A stretch of 31,043 nucleotides of DNA from Ilumatobacteraceae bacterium (GCA_030728545.1 JANQZQ010000053.1:1-31043); one strand, 5' to 3'. Positions 21,903 to 29,740 are shown, counted from the first letter of the stretch. Translations and numbers: made by a program. Notes: generated from the sequence alone by a model not told the origin.

Positions 21903-23059
21903 ACAGCGCTGCATCTGACGCTGGACACGTCGACGACCGCGTGATGTCGCTTGTGCGCGACTCGCGGATGATCATCGTGAGTGGCCCGGGTGGGGTGGGT
22001 AAAACCACTTCTGCTGCAGCGCTCGGGGTGTTGGCTGCCCGGCACTTCAGCAAACGAGTCTTGGTGCTTACCGTCGACCCGGCGCGTCGCCTGGCCACCG
22101 CACTTGGTTTGGATGCACTCGGCAACGCCGAGGTTCCGGTGCATCTGGCAGATGCCCAAGGTTCGCTCACTATGGCGATGATTGACACCAAAGCCAGTTG
22201 GGATGACATGGTGCGTCGTCATGCCCCAGATTCAGCAACACGTGAGCGAGTGCTGGCCAACGATCTGTACAAAACGCTCACATCGCGTTTCGTGCACAGC
22301 CACGACTACGTGGTGACCGAGCGTTTGTTTGACGCCCGCGAGACAGGCAACTACGACCTGGTCATCGTCGATACGCCGCCATCGCGAAGTGCTCTTTCGG
22401 TGCTGGATGCACCACAGCGCATGGAACAGTTCTTTTCATCTCGACTGCTCAAGTTGCTGACTGCACCAACGCAGTCGCGGTTGCTTTCAATTGCTTCGCG
22501 TCCGTTTTTCTTGGTAGCCGATCGTATTCTTGGTGCTGCATTTTTGTCGGATATTGCCGAGTTCTTTACGTTGTTTCGCACGATGGAAGGCCCGATCGTG
22601 TCGCGTGCCCGACGAGTGGGTGCCTTGTTGGCCGACCCAGCAACGGCGTATGTGGTCGTCACCAGTGCCGAGTCAGTCGCCATGGCCGAAGCCCACTACC
22701 TGGTCGACGAGTTGCGACGCAGACAGCATCGCCTGGAAGTGGTGTTGGCCAATCGCTTGATGCCGACCCAACTTGCAGACGGGGCCAGCGCCCGAGCCAC
22801 GGCAGTCAGTAGTCATGCCGATAGCCGAGTGCGTGCGCTGGCCAAGGCAGAGCACGCCATCGCCCAGGTTGCTGCGCGCCAGGCTGGCGCTTTGGCCGAG
22901 ATGGATAGCTGGGGCACCGACGTGGTGCTGAGCGAGTCACGGTCGGGTGATATCACCGATGTGGGTGCGTTGCTGGCCTTGGGTGAGGCGCTCACGCTAC
23001 GTCAACCTGGAATACTGTCGCCCCGTAGCGGGCTAGCCAGCGGCAATAATGGTCGCTAG
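21899..23059 (+). CDS. ArsA-family ATPase, BagB-like (Rv3680 type)
   Basis: A 386-residue partner ATPase. Walker A is GPGGVGKTT at residues 29-37, followed by VLTVDPARRLATALG (switch region) near 55-70 and VIVDTPPSRSAL (Walker B/switch II) near 157-168. There is no second ATPase half, so as in BagAB the working unit is probably a heterodimer with the preceding protein. No metal-binding cysteine cluster of true arsenite pumps is visible, and there is no arsB or arsR nearby, so arsenite transport is unlikely. GTG 21899 overlaps the upstream stop as GTGA. The PdtaS-like kinase gene begins 2 nt after its stop. Confidence 0.88.
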   Translation: MNSAASDAGHVDDRVMSLVRDSRMIIVSGPGGVGKTTSAAALGVLAARHFSKRVLVLTVDPARRLATALGLDALGNAEVPVHLADAQGSLTMAMIDTKASWDDMVRRHAPDSATRERVLANDLYKTLTSRFVHSHDYVVTERLFDARETGNYDLVIVDTPPSRSALSVLDAPQRMEQFFSSRLLKLLTAPTQSRLLSIASRPFFLVADRILGAAFLSDIAEFFTLFRTMEGPIVSRARRVGALLADPATAYVVVTSAESVAMAEAHYLVDELRRRQHRLEVVLANRLMPTQLADGASARATAVSSHADSRVRALAKAEHAIAQVAARQAGALAEMDSWGTDVVLSESRSGDITDVGALLALGEALTLRQPGILSPRSGLASGNNGR

Positions 23060-23061
23060 TC

Positions 23062-24636
23062 ATGCCCACGCTGGTTGAACTCACCGATCAGCACACGTCG
23101 CTGTCGTCCGACGAAGTCGACCATCTTGTTGCGCTGGTGTCGGAGTGGGGCATGCTCGCTGATTTTTCATTCGCAGACTTACTGCTTTATGTTCCGGTCG
23201 CGTCAGGCGGTGGCATCAACTGGTTGACGGCTTCGCAGGTGCGTGCCGCGACGGGGCAAACGTTGTATCAGAGCGACCTCGTGGGTGAATACGCCGATGA
23301 CACCGATCGGCCATTCATTGCTGCTGCAGCACAAAGTGGTCAGATTCAACAAGGTGAAATTACCCTGCCGTATCTGGCTGACCCGGTGAATATGTCGGCG
23401 ATACCGGTGGTGTGCGAGGGCAAAGTAATCGCGGTGCTCACACGCGAGGTGTCTTCGGTGACTGGGCGACGACCCGGGCAACTCGAGCGCACGTATCTTT
23501 CGATTTTCGATGACTTCGCTGCGATGATTGCCGCGGGGTTGTTTCCTTTCGCTGGGCGTGTTGCCGACTCGAGTGTTTCGCCGCGGGTTGGTGACGGGGT
23601 CATCGTGCTTGATGGCAGTGCACGAGTTCGGTATGCATCACCCAACGCCGTATCGGCGCTACATCGTGTGGGCATTCGGGCCAATGCAGTCGGGCAGAGT
23701 TTGGCCGAGTTGGGTTTTGCCCACGATGCAGCCCGTGCCTCGTTCGAGCGCCGCGAGCCCGTGGTTGAAGAACTCGACCAGGATCACGATGTCACACTGC
23801 TGGTGCGTTCCATCCCCATTCTGAAGCGTGGGGCTCGTGCTGTGAACGTGATTGGTGGGGTGGTGTTGATGCGTGACGTGTCAGAGTTGCGCCGGCGCGA
23901 CCGATTGATTCTCACCAAAGACGCCACCATCAAAGAAATTCACCACCGAGTGAAGAACAACCTGCAGACCATTTCGTCACTGCTGCGTCTGCAGGGTCGG
24001 CGCCTGAGCAGTGATGAAGCAAAAGCAGCAGTTGCTGATTCGGTGCGTCGCATCCGCACCATCGCGTTGGTGCACGAAACACTCTCGCGTGAGCCAGGTG
24101 AGGATCTGGCCTTCATCGAGATTGTTCGACCGCTGATTCAACTCACCCAGGAAAGCTTGCAGTCGAGTGATCGCCCGATGCGATTTGAGGTGCGCGGCGA
24201 TGCCGGTCGTTTGCCGGCAACCATCGCAACACCTTTGTCGGTGGTGATTTTGGAGTTGTTACAAAACGTGGTGGATCACGCCTTTGGCGACTCACGCCGT
24301 GACGGCGTGGTGCGGGTGTTTTTGCAACGCGACAGCGAGGATGATGCACTGCATATTCGAGTTATTGACAACGGTGTGGGGGTGAATTCAGAGTTTGATA
24401 TTGCCCAAGCCACTGGGTTGGGGTTGTCGATTGTGCGCACCCTCGTGACCACCGAACTCGGTGGCACGATCATCATGCGGCAAGCCACCGCCCAAGATCT
24501 CAGTGATGCCGCGCTGGCAGATGGTAGCCACGCGGCTGGTGGTCAGCGCGCTGACGGCACATCTGCGGGCACTGTTGCTGGCACCGTTGTGGGCACCGTA
24601 GTCGACTTGCGAATACCGACCGACGCGCTGGACTAA
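23062..24636 (+). CDS. PdtaS-like cytosolic sensor histidine kinase
   Basis: A 524-residue histidine kinase without membrane segments. Residues 1-160 form a GAF-like sensor, about 175-280 a PAS-like domain, and then a HisKA_2 dimerisation domain with phospho-acceptor H294 in IHHRVKNNLQ (H294-Q302). The HATPase domain shows its N-box near 394-408 (ILELLQNVVDHAF), a DNGVG motif near 436 and GLGLSIVRTL near 452. The architecture matches mycobacterial PdtaS (Rv3220c), which partners with the ANTAR RNA-binding regulator PdtaR; no pdtaR is in the window. As at Rv3220c-Rv3219, a WhiB gene is adjacent. The last 35 residues are a low-complexity extension with GTV repeats. The gene overlaps whiB tail-to-tail by 4 nt. 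Confidence 0.9.
   Translation: MPTLVELTDQHTSLSSDEVDHLVALVSEWGMLADFSFADLLLYVPVASGGGINWLTASQVRAATGQTLYQSDLVGEYADDTDRPFIAAAAQSGQIQQGEITLPYLADPVNMSAIPVVCEGKVIAVLTREVSSVTGRRPGQLERTYLSIFDDFAAMIAAGLFPFAGRVADSSVSPRVGDGVIVLDGSARVRYASPNAVSALHRVGIRANAVGQSLAELGFAHDAARASFERREPVVEELDQDHDVTLLVRSIPILKRGARAVNVIGGVVLMRDVSELRRRDRLILTKDATIKEIHHRVKNNLQTISSLLRLQGRRLSSDEAKAAVADSVRRIRTIALVHETLSREPGEDLAFIEIVRPLIQLTQESLQSSDRPMRFEVRGDAGRLPATIATPLSVVILELLQNVVDHAFGDSRRDGVVRVFLQRDSEDDALHIRVIDNGVGVNSEFDIAQATGLGLSIVRTLVTTELGGTIIMRQATAQDLSDAALADGSHAAGGQRADGTSAGTVAGTVVGTVVDLRIPTDALD
24568..24603 (+). repeat. Three 12-bp tandem repeats inside the kinase gene
   Basis: GGCACTGTTGCT, GGCACCGTTGTG and GGCACCGTAGTC encode GTVA-GTVV-GTVV near the kinase C-terminus. 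The repeat keeps the frame. It lies after the ATPase domain, in a Gly/Ala/Thr-rich tail. Confidence 0.8.
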
Positions 24637-24929
24637 GCGAGGCTGGCGCGACGCGCTGCCGCATTGCGACGGCGAATATCGCGACGCTCTTCTTCGCTGG
24701 TGCCGCCCCAGACTCCACAGTCTTGATTGGTGGTCAGCGCAAACTCCAGGCACTCTTTGCGTACGCCGCAATCGGCACACACCGCTCGGGCGCGCATCAA
24801 CAAGCGCGAAGCCTCACCGGTGTTGCCGATGGGGAAGAACAGTTCGGGATCAATCTCTTTGCAGTTGGCGTTTACTCGCCAGGTGTAGTCGGCTGAACCC
24901 AGGGCGAGGCTTTGAGCAAGGATGGACAT
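24633..24929 (-). CDS. WhiB-family Fe-S transcription factor (WhiB1-like)
   Basis: A 98-residue WhiB protein, an actinobacterial 4Fe-4S regulator that works with the housekeeping sigma factor and senses nitric oxide or oxygen. Cluster ligands are C23, C51, C54 and C60 (C-x27-CxxC-x5-C). The GVWGGTSEEERR turn at 72-83 precedes a basic Arg/Ala tail that binds DNA. An extra cysteine, C71, lies directly before GVWGG, where a different residue is usual. Closest by context is WhiB1, which neighbours pdtaS in M. tuberculosis, although whiB4 neighbours the bagAB genes there. Start ATG 24929 follows TAGCCT by 9 nt without a Shine-Dalgarno sequence. Confidence 0.93.
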   Translation of the reverse strand: MSILAQSLALGSADYTWRVNANCKEIDPELFFPIGNTGEASRLLMRARAVCADCGVRKECLEFALTTNQDCGVWGGTSEEERRDIRRRNAAARRASLA

Positions 24930-24938
24930 GCGAGCGTC

Positions 24939-24944
24939 AGGCTA
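24939..24944 (-). promoter_or_regulatory. -10 box of whiB
   Basis: TAGCCT on the minus strand fits TANNNT and lies 9 nt before the ATG, implying a leader of only a few bases. The surrounding TTAGCCTGAC closely resembles the sequence at 19572-19581 before mrp. Confidence 0.45.
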
Positions 24945-24980
24945 AGTGCCAAACCCTCCAAACACAAGGGGCAAATTGAC

Positions 24981-24986
24981 TACTCT
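24981..24986 (+). promoter_or_regulatory. Possible -10 box for the glycerophosphodiesterase gene
   Basis: TACTCT fits TANNNT, directly preceded by TTGAC. It predicts a transcription start near 24993, after which the first in-frame ATG is 25035. A GTG at 24994 opens a five-codon frame ending in TAA. Confidence 0.3.
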
Positions 24987-25034
24987 GACGCGAGTGAGGC
25001 TGCACCCATAACCATCCGCACCACCACCCAGGTC

Positions 25035-25718
25035 ATGGCCCATCGTGGCGCATCTAAAGCAGCGCGTGGCAACACGATTGCGGCGTTTTTGCTGGCTCGC
25101 GAGCAAGGGGCACACGCAATCGAGCTGGATGTGCGCCAATGCGCAAGCGGCGAATTGGTGGTGCACCACGACCCAGGGCTCGCCGATGGCCGGCTCATCG
25201 TGCATCTGGGCAGGGAGTCGCTGCCGAGTTTCATCCCCACGTTGGATGAAGCACTTGATGCCTGTGGCGACATGTGGGTGAACGTTGAAGTGAAAAACTT
25301 CCGCACTGAACCCGATTATGACAGCAACGATGTTCGCACCATGGCGGTGCTGGACTTGTTGCGACGTCGTGTGAGCCACCACGGCGATGCAAAGCGATAT
25401 CTGTTGTCGTGCTTCCGCCGCAAGACGGTGGACTTTGCACACGCCGCCTGGCCAGAGCTTCCCACGGCGTGGCTCACTATGAACGTCGGGAATGCCGATG
25501 AGCTTGCTCGCGACTTAGCGTCAAGCGGACATACGGCAGTGCATCCAGAAGTAACACGGGTGACTCGCGAAATGATCGAAACGTTTCATAATCACGGTGT
25601 GCAGGTAAACACCTGGACATGTGACGACCCCGTGCGAATGCGAGAACTCATCGCGTGGGGAGTCGACGGCATCTGCACGAATGTTCCCGATGTGGCGCTC
25701 AAACTCTTGCCCAGTTGA
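25035..25718 (+). CDS. Glycerophosphodiester phosphodiesterase
   Basis: A TIM-barrel enzyme, here taken as 227 residues, that cleaves glycerophosphodiesters to glycerol-3-phosphate and an alcohol. Catalytic and metal residues are H3-R4 (AHRGAS), E30 and D32 (IELDV), H44-H45 (VVHHDP) and E85 (VNVEVKN). The C-terminal VNTWTCDDPVRMRELIAWGVDGICTNVPD is the family ending. The usual PENT after AHRG is replaced by RGNT. The start is uncertain: ATG 25035 leaves no residues before AHRG, cutting the first beta-strand. The frame is open back to TTG 24912, but that start lies inside whiB. A non-ATG start near ATA 25008 would restore the strand. It runs convergent with the lipid kinase gene, 20 bp away. 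Confidence 0.88.
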   Translation: MAHRGASKAARGNTIAAFLLAREQGAHAIELDVRQCASGELVVHHDPGLADGRLIVHLGRESLPSFIPTLDEALDACGDMWVNVEVKNFRTEPDYDSNDVRTMAVLDLLRRRVSHHGDAKRYLLSCFRRKTVDFAHAAWPELPTAWLTMNVGNADELARDLASSGHTAVHPEVTRVTREMIETFHNHGVQVNTWTCDDPVRMRELIAWGVDGICTNVPDVALKLLPS

Positions 25719-25738
25719 TGCGCCTGGGGGCGTGTTGG

Positions 25739-26662
25739 TTAGTACTCCACCAGCATGGGTTTGATGAGCCGCAGTGCTTCGGCGCGATGACGCACCGTAA
25801 GAGTGGTGGCTTCACCAATGAAATCACCGTCGAGTTGGTATCCGAATGGCGCCGGGAAGTCGAACACCACTTGCTCGACATCTTCGGTGATGTCGATTCC
25901 ACGTCGGGCATTGATGCCGCCATTGCGCATCGCATCCCAAATAGTGCGCAACATGAGCGGCGTGGATAAACGACGAAAGGTGATAGCCACCAAACGTTTT
26001 TCAAGCGATGCTGCCCGCGACAACTCGATCGCCCGCTTACCCACATAGGTGTAGGGGTTGGTGTGGAGCACAATCGTGAAAAAGCCGTTGGGCACTTTGC
26101 GGCCGTCAATTTCTGCGGTGAAGTGCGGATACTTTCGGTCGTAATCAACGAACCAAGTTTTGAGCGCTGAATAAGCAAAGAGTGGCTGGCCAACCAACCG
26201 TTTGAAACTGAAAGTGCGTTCCACTTGGCGAACCACTTCGGCATCAAAGCCGATGCCGGCGTGAAAGGTAAAAAAGCGACCGTTGGCCTCGCCCAAACCA
26301 ATTGGCGCAATCAACCCGCCATCGATGCCTGCGGCAAGTTGGGTGACGGCTAACAATGGGTCGTTGGCCATGCCGAGCGATCGGGCGAACACGTTGGTTG
26401 AACCACCTGGCAGCACGCCAAGGGCAGTGGCGCCTCCAGCCAGACCTGTGGCCACTTCGTTGACTGTGCCATCGCCACCAAATGCGATAACGGCGTCCAT
26501 GCCGCGCAGCACGGCGTCGGCGGCAAAACGGGTGGCGTGGCCACGTTCGCTGGTTTCAACCACCTGCACGTCGTGATGGCGGGCAAGGTACTGGTGCACC
26601 TGCACGGTCTTGCGTGGGGTCACCGAGGTGGCAAACGAATTGACGACCAGCAGGATCTGCAC
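25739..26662 (-). CDS. Diacylglycerol kinase-family lipid kinase
   Basis: A 307-residue member of the DAGK/sphingosine-kinase/YegS superfamily that phosphorylates a lipid hydroxyl with ATP. The nucleotide motif GGDGT is at residues 62-66, followed by LPGGSTNVFARSLG (family GTGND-type motif, here GSTNVFAR) near 87-100 and GIGFDAEVV near 136-144. The C-terminal region ends with DGD and a beta-sandwich pattern. GTG 26662 is preferred because it gives the common opening MQILLVVNSFA and sits 8 nt after TACCGT. An upstream GTG at 26695 would add 11 residues. The specific lipid (diacylglycerol, a phosphatidylinositol precursor or other) cannot be told from sequence. The neighbour is a phosphodiesterase of glycerolipids, which fits lipid turnover. 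Confidence 0.88.
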   Translation of the reverse strand: MQILLVVNSFATSVTPRKTVQVHQYLARHHDVQVVETSERGHATRFAADAVLRGMDAVIAFGGDGTVNEVATGLAGGATALGVLPGGSTNVFARSLGMANDPLLAVTQLAAGIDGGLIAPIGLGEANGRFFTFHAGIGFDAEVVRQVERTFSFKRLVGQPLFAYSALKTWFVDYDRKYPHFTAEIDGRKVPNGFFTIVLHTNPYTYVGKRAIELSRAASLEKRLVAITFRRLSTPLMLRTIWDAMRNGGINARRGIDITEDVEQVVFDFPAPFGYQLDGDFIGEATTLTVRHRAEALRLIKPMLVEY

Positions 26663-26670
26663 GCCATTGC

Positions 26671-26676
26671 ACGGTA
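26671..26676 (-). promoter_or_regulatory. Possible -10 box of the lipid kinase gene
   Basis: TACCGT on the minus strand, 8 nt before GTG 26662. It supports the shorter start. Confidence 0.35.
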
Positions 26677-26768
26677 TCTGGGGTCCATAGGGCACTAGAC
26701 GCAGGTCACAGCCCGTTGTGGGGCGACTTGGCGGGCTGATTCTTCACCACCGTGGTGCAGCGGTAACA

Positions 26769-27554
26769 ATGAAGGTCATGAAAATCGTCGTATGTGTCAA
26801 ACAAATTCCTGATCCCGCCGCACCGGGGTCGCTTGATCCGTCAACCAACGCCTTGAAGCGCGACGGCAAACTCATTCTCGATGACTCCGATGCCTACGGC
26901 GTGGAGATGGCGTTGCAACTCGTGACTGCTGCTGGTGGTGGCGAAGTGAGCATCGTGTCGATGGCACCAAACGGTGAAACATCCGGAATGCGAACAGCGC
27001 TGGCCATGGGTGCAGTACGCGGGGTGTTGGTTTCAGACCCTGCCTTGGCTGGGTCTGATGCACTGACGACTGCCCGAGTGTTGGCTGCAGCAGTGCAAAA
27101 AGTGGGAATGCCCGACTTGGTAATTGCTGCGACCGAATCCACAGACGGATACACCGGCACGGTGCCTGCCCAGATGGCCGAAGTGTTGGGCTTGCCCTCG
27201 GTGACGTTTGCCAAGAAAGTAAAAGTCGAAGGTGGCGTGCTGAAAATTGATCGCCAGACCGAGGACGGCTACGACGAAGTTGAGTGTCCGTTGCCAGCGC
27301 TAGTAAGCGTCACGGCCGGAGTCGTGGAGCCGCGGTATCCGAGCTTCAAAGGAATCATGGATGCCAAGAAAAAAGAAGTCATCACAGTGACCGCAAGCGA
27401 CCTTGGTATCACACCAGTGGGCTGGTCGGGTGCTGGACAGAAAGTGTCGTCAGTGACCCAAGCCGAGGCTCGCCAGGCTGGGCAAGTTATTGAAGACGAC
27501 GGTGAAGCATTCAACAAAATTGTGGCGTTTCTCGAAACGCTGAAAGTCATCTAA
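26769..27554 (+). CDS. etfB: Electron transfer flavoprotein beta subunit
   Basis: A 261-residue EtfB, the AMP-binding subunit that with EtfA carries electrons from acyl-CoA and other dehydrogenases to the quinone pool. The opening KIVVCVKQIPDPA is diagnostic. DSDAYGVEMALQL near 40 and the EtfB signature ATESTDGYTGTVPAQMAEVLGLP near 120-142 follow. Later come VECPLPALVSV and YPSFKGIMDAKKK. Start is ATG 26769 or, three codons on, ATG 26778; neither has a clear ribosome binding site. It lies divergent from the lipid kinase gene. EtfA follows 12 bp downstream with a strong ribosome binding site that overlaps this stop codon. Confidence 0.95.
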   Translation: MKVMKIVVCVKQIPDPAAPGSLDPSTNALKRDGKLILDDSDAYGVEMALQLVTAAGGGEVSIVSMAPNGETSGMRTALAMGAVRGVLVSDPALAGSDALTTARVLAAAVQKVGMPDLVIAATESTDGYTGTVPAQMAEVLGLPSVTFAKKVKVEGGVLKIDRQTEDGYDEVECPLPALVSVTAGVVEPRYPSFKGIMDAKKKEVITVTASDLGITPVGWSGAGQKVSSVTQAEARQAGQVIEDDGEAFNKIVAFLETLKVI

Positions 27555-27558
27555 GGAG
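27553..27558 (+). promoter_or_regulatory. Ribosome binding site of etfA
   Basis: AAGGAG overlaps the etfB stop codon TAA and lies 8 nt before the etfA ATG. It is one of the few strong Shine-Dalgarno sequences in the window. Confidence 0.85.
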
Positions 27559-27566
27559 ACATCATC

Positions 27567-28535
27567 ATGACGATCAACAACGTTTGGGTTTTTGCCCAGG
27601 GCAGCAATGCCACTGTTTCTAGCTTCACCGCTGAACTACTCACTAAAGCGCGCGACCTCACCGACAACGTGTCGGCATTCGTAGCCGGCGACGGGGCAGC
27701 ATTGGCCGAGTCACTCGGCAAGTTCGGCGCCAAGAAGGTGTACTCCACTGGCGACCTCGGTGGTCGACTTGCTGGCGTTGCTGCTGCCAGTGCTATGGCG
27801 GCCCTGATTAGCGGCGGCGAGAAGCCAGACCTCATTCTGTTTCCTCAGAACTACGACGGGCGTGACACCATCGCGCGCTTGTCGGTGAAGTTGGGTGTGA
27901 CCGTGCTGACCAACAGCGTGGACATCGCCGTAGTCGGCAGCGAAGTGGTTGCCACCACGCCAATCTTCGGCGGCAACGTGCTGTTCGCCACCGCTTTCAC
28001 TGGCGCGGGCCCACACCTTGCATCGTTCCGTCCAAAGAGCTTTGCCGCCCAAGAAAGCGGCGGCGGTGCAGCAGAGGTTGTTGCAGTTGCAGTGCCTGAT
28101 GCTGGTGCCACTGGCGCAGCCAAAGTAACTGCAGTTCATGTCGAAGAAACCAGTGGTCCGAAACTCGACGAGGCCAACGTGGTGGTGGCAGGCGGGCGTG
28201 GGCTTGGTGAATCGCAGAATTTTGCGATGGTCGAAGAGCTCTCCAAACTGTTGCACGGTGCTCCAGGTGCTTCACGAGCAATCGTTGACGCTGGCTGGGT
28301 GCCGTACTCGTACCAAGTCGGTCAAACCGGCAAAGTGGTGAAGCCCAGCGTGTACATCGCTGCCGGAATCTCAGGCGCCACGCAACACATGGTGGGGATG
28401 AAGGGTTCGAAGAACATCATTGCCATCAACAAAGACAAAGAAGCACCGATTTTTGCGGTAGCCGACTTGGGCATCGTCGGTGACGTGCACAAGGTGCTGC
28501 CAAAACTTATCGAAGCGCTCAAGTCGCGCGGCTAA
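27567..28535 (+). CDS. etfA: Electron transfer flavoprotein alpha subunit
   Basis: A 322-residue EtfA, the FAD-binding subunit. The N-terminal domain (1-190) is followed by the C-terminal FAD domain: VVAGGRGLGESQNF near 205-218, VPYSYQVGQTGKVVKPSVYIAAGISGATQHMVGMKGSKNIIAINKD in pieces across 250-295, and APIFAVADLGIVGD near 296-309. All are canonical. ATG 27567 has AAGGAG 8 nt upstream. The last codons (EALKSRG and stop) are duplicated immediately downstream as a 28-bp repeat, without changing the protein. The gene meets the next minus-strand gene tail to tail within that repeat. No Etf:quinone oxidoreductase gene is in the window. Confidence 0.96.
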   Translation: MTINNVWVFAQGSNATVSSFTAELLTKARDLTDNVSAFVAGDGAALAESLGKFGAKKVYSTGDLGGRLAGVAAASAMAALISGGEKPDLILFPQNYDGRDTIARLSVKLGVTVLTNSVDIAVVGSEVVATTPIFGGNVLFATAFTGAGPHLASFRPKSFAAQESGGGAAEVVAVAVPDAGATGAAKVTAVHVEETSGPKLDEANVVVAGGRGLGESQNFAMVEELSKLLHGAPGASRAIVDAGWVPYSYQVGQTGKVVKPSVYIAAGISGATQHMVGMKGSKNIIAINKDKEAPIFAVADLGIVGDVHKVLPKLIEALKSRG

Positions 28536-28570
28536 ACAAAGAGAAGCGCTCAAGTCGCGCGGCTAAACAA
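28512..28570. repeat. Tandem duplication of the etfA 3' end (28-bp copies, 31-bp period)
   Basis: Two identical 28-bp copies at 28512-28539 and 28543-28570 are separated by AGA. The first covers the last seven codons and stop of etfA. The second includes the stop codon of the minus-strand gene ending at 28563. Complete identity suggests a recent event. Confidence 0.9.
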
Positions 28571-29270
28571 GCGGCCAGGGGTATCGCTGACCGCTTTCGT
28601 CAACCGGAAACTGTCGGTGCTCCAACATCCATGCCCCGCGCTGGCATAGGGCGGTTATCTCGTCATCTTCCAGCAGTGACGAAATGTCAAGCGGCAGTGA
28701 GGCGACAACTCGCTCAACTGCCTGAAGCGCCGGCGTAGGAATCTCTTCGCCGCTAAATTCCCAGATCACGGTACGCAGTTTGAAATCGGCCGAAAAACAC
28801 AACCCATGATCGATGCCGTAAACCTGGCCACGCTGATCGATCAGCACGTGCCCTGACTTGCGGTCGGTGTTGTTTGCCAAGATGTCAAACACAGCAATGT
28901 CGCGAAACTGATCGTGCAGGTCGGGTCGTGATTCAAACAGCGTGAAGTAGTGCTGCTCAAAGTCGGCATCAACGAGCAGTTGTACCGAGCCCTCACCGTA
29001 AGGGCCATCGCGCATGATGGTGATTGGCACGAAGTCGTATCCCATTGCAACAGCTAGGCGATATGCAGCAACTTCACGACGGTGCAGGCCTGGGGCAAAA
29101 TCCCACAGCGGGCGTTCGCCGCGCAATGGTTTGTAGATCGCCCTGTGCGAGTGCTGTTCGTGCGTGACGCGCACCAGAAAAGTGGCGTTGCTGCTGTATG
29201 GCATGCGCATTTCGATTTCGATATCGCCATTGGCGAGCAGCGAATGTGGGTCTAGTTCATTTTCGGGCAT
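28563..29270 (-). CDS. SCO1664-family protein (PI3/4-kinase-like fold)
   Basis: A 235-residue protein of the actinobacterial SCO1664 family, which has a kinase-like fold related to phosphatidylinositol 3/4-kinases. Visible kinase-like landmarks are the nucleotide-site lysine in IYKPLRG (K47), the catalytic-loop-like NNTDRKSGH at 133-141 and the metal-site GIDHG around D154. Whether it phosphorylates a protein, a lipid or nothing is unknown. ATG 29270 overlaps the end of the DUF3090 gene by 19 nt, and a longer frame to 29354 would intrude further into it. It is the third gene of a phosphatase-DUF3090-kinase-like operon conserved in actinobacteria, often just before mshC. Here etfA, on the opposite strand, lies in that place. 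Confidence 0.88.
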   Translation of the reverse strand: MPENELDPHSLLANGDIEIEMRMPYSSNATFLVRVTHEQHSHRAIYKPLRGERPLWDFAPGLHRREVAAYRLAVAMGYDFVPITIMRDGPYGEGSVQLLVDADFEQHYFTLFESRPDLHDQFRDIAVFDILANNTDRKSGHVLIDQRGQVYGIDHGLCFSADFKLRTVIWEFSGEEIPTPALQAVERVVASLPLDISSLLEDDEITALCQRGAWMLEHRQFPVDESGQRYPWPLV

Positions 29271-29740
29271 GCGTGTCCGTCGCGATTTACTGGCATTCCG
29301 CAATAGGCACATGGCGGGCGACCGGCACGAACGAGGCGCTCGGCGTGTTCGCAAAATTCAATTGCCTGCGCCGGCGAGATGCGCACACGCACACGGCTGG
29401 CGTCAAAATCGTCTTCATCATCGGGTGCCATTTCTTCAAATTGCAAAACAATTTGGTTCTCGCGACGGTCGTAGGCCAAACCCACACTGCCTAAGGCAAA
29501 AGCGGCGTCACGAGGTTCGACGAACTGCGGTTCGCGCAAGGTGCTCGCCGAAACTGCGGGTGCATCGTCGAGGGTTTTGCGAATAAAAGCTGCTAGCGCA
29601 GCGATTTGCTGCTTTTCACATTTGATTGACAGCACTTCGCTCGTGTCGCCGATTTGGAGAAAAAAGGTGCGCGCCCCAGGCTGGCCAACCACACCCGCAC
29701 TGAATGCATCAGCCGATTCGTAGTCGCGATACAAACTCAT
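29252..29740 (-). CDS. DUF3090 family protein with C-terminal zinc ribbon
   Basis: A 162-residue actinobacterial protein of the DUF3090 family. The N-terminal domain (residues 1-130) has the family opening SLYRDYESADAFSAGVVGQPGARTFFLQ in pieces. The C-terminus has a short metal-binding ribbon: C144, C147, H156 and C158 (CAYCG then HACPK). It likely binds zinc, but its role is unknown. ATG 29740 overlaps the upstream phosphatase stop as ATGA, and its own end overlaps the SCO1664-family gene, so the three proteins are probably made in fixed proportion and may form a complex. Confidence 0.9.
   Translation of the reverse strand: MSLYRDYESADAFSAGVVGQPGARTFFLQIGDTSEVLSIKCEKQQIAALAAFIRKTLDDAPAVSASTLREPQFVEPRDAAFALGSVGLAYDRRENQIVLQFEEMAPDDEDDFDASRVRVRISPAQAIEFCEHAERLVRAGRPPCAYCGMPVNRDGHACPKMN

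Noticed and set aside
21899..23059. Arsenite efflux ATPase (ars operon)
   Set aside because: There are no arsB, arsC or arsR genes and no arsenite-binding cysteines. The paired gene layout fits BagAB better.
25720..25733. Weak stem GCGCC-TGGG-GGCGT as a terminator after the glycerophosphodiesterase
   Set aside because: The stem has five pairs including a wobble and no T-tract follows, so it is not convincing.
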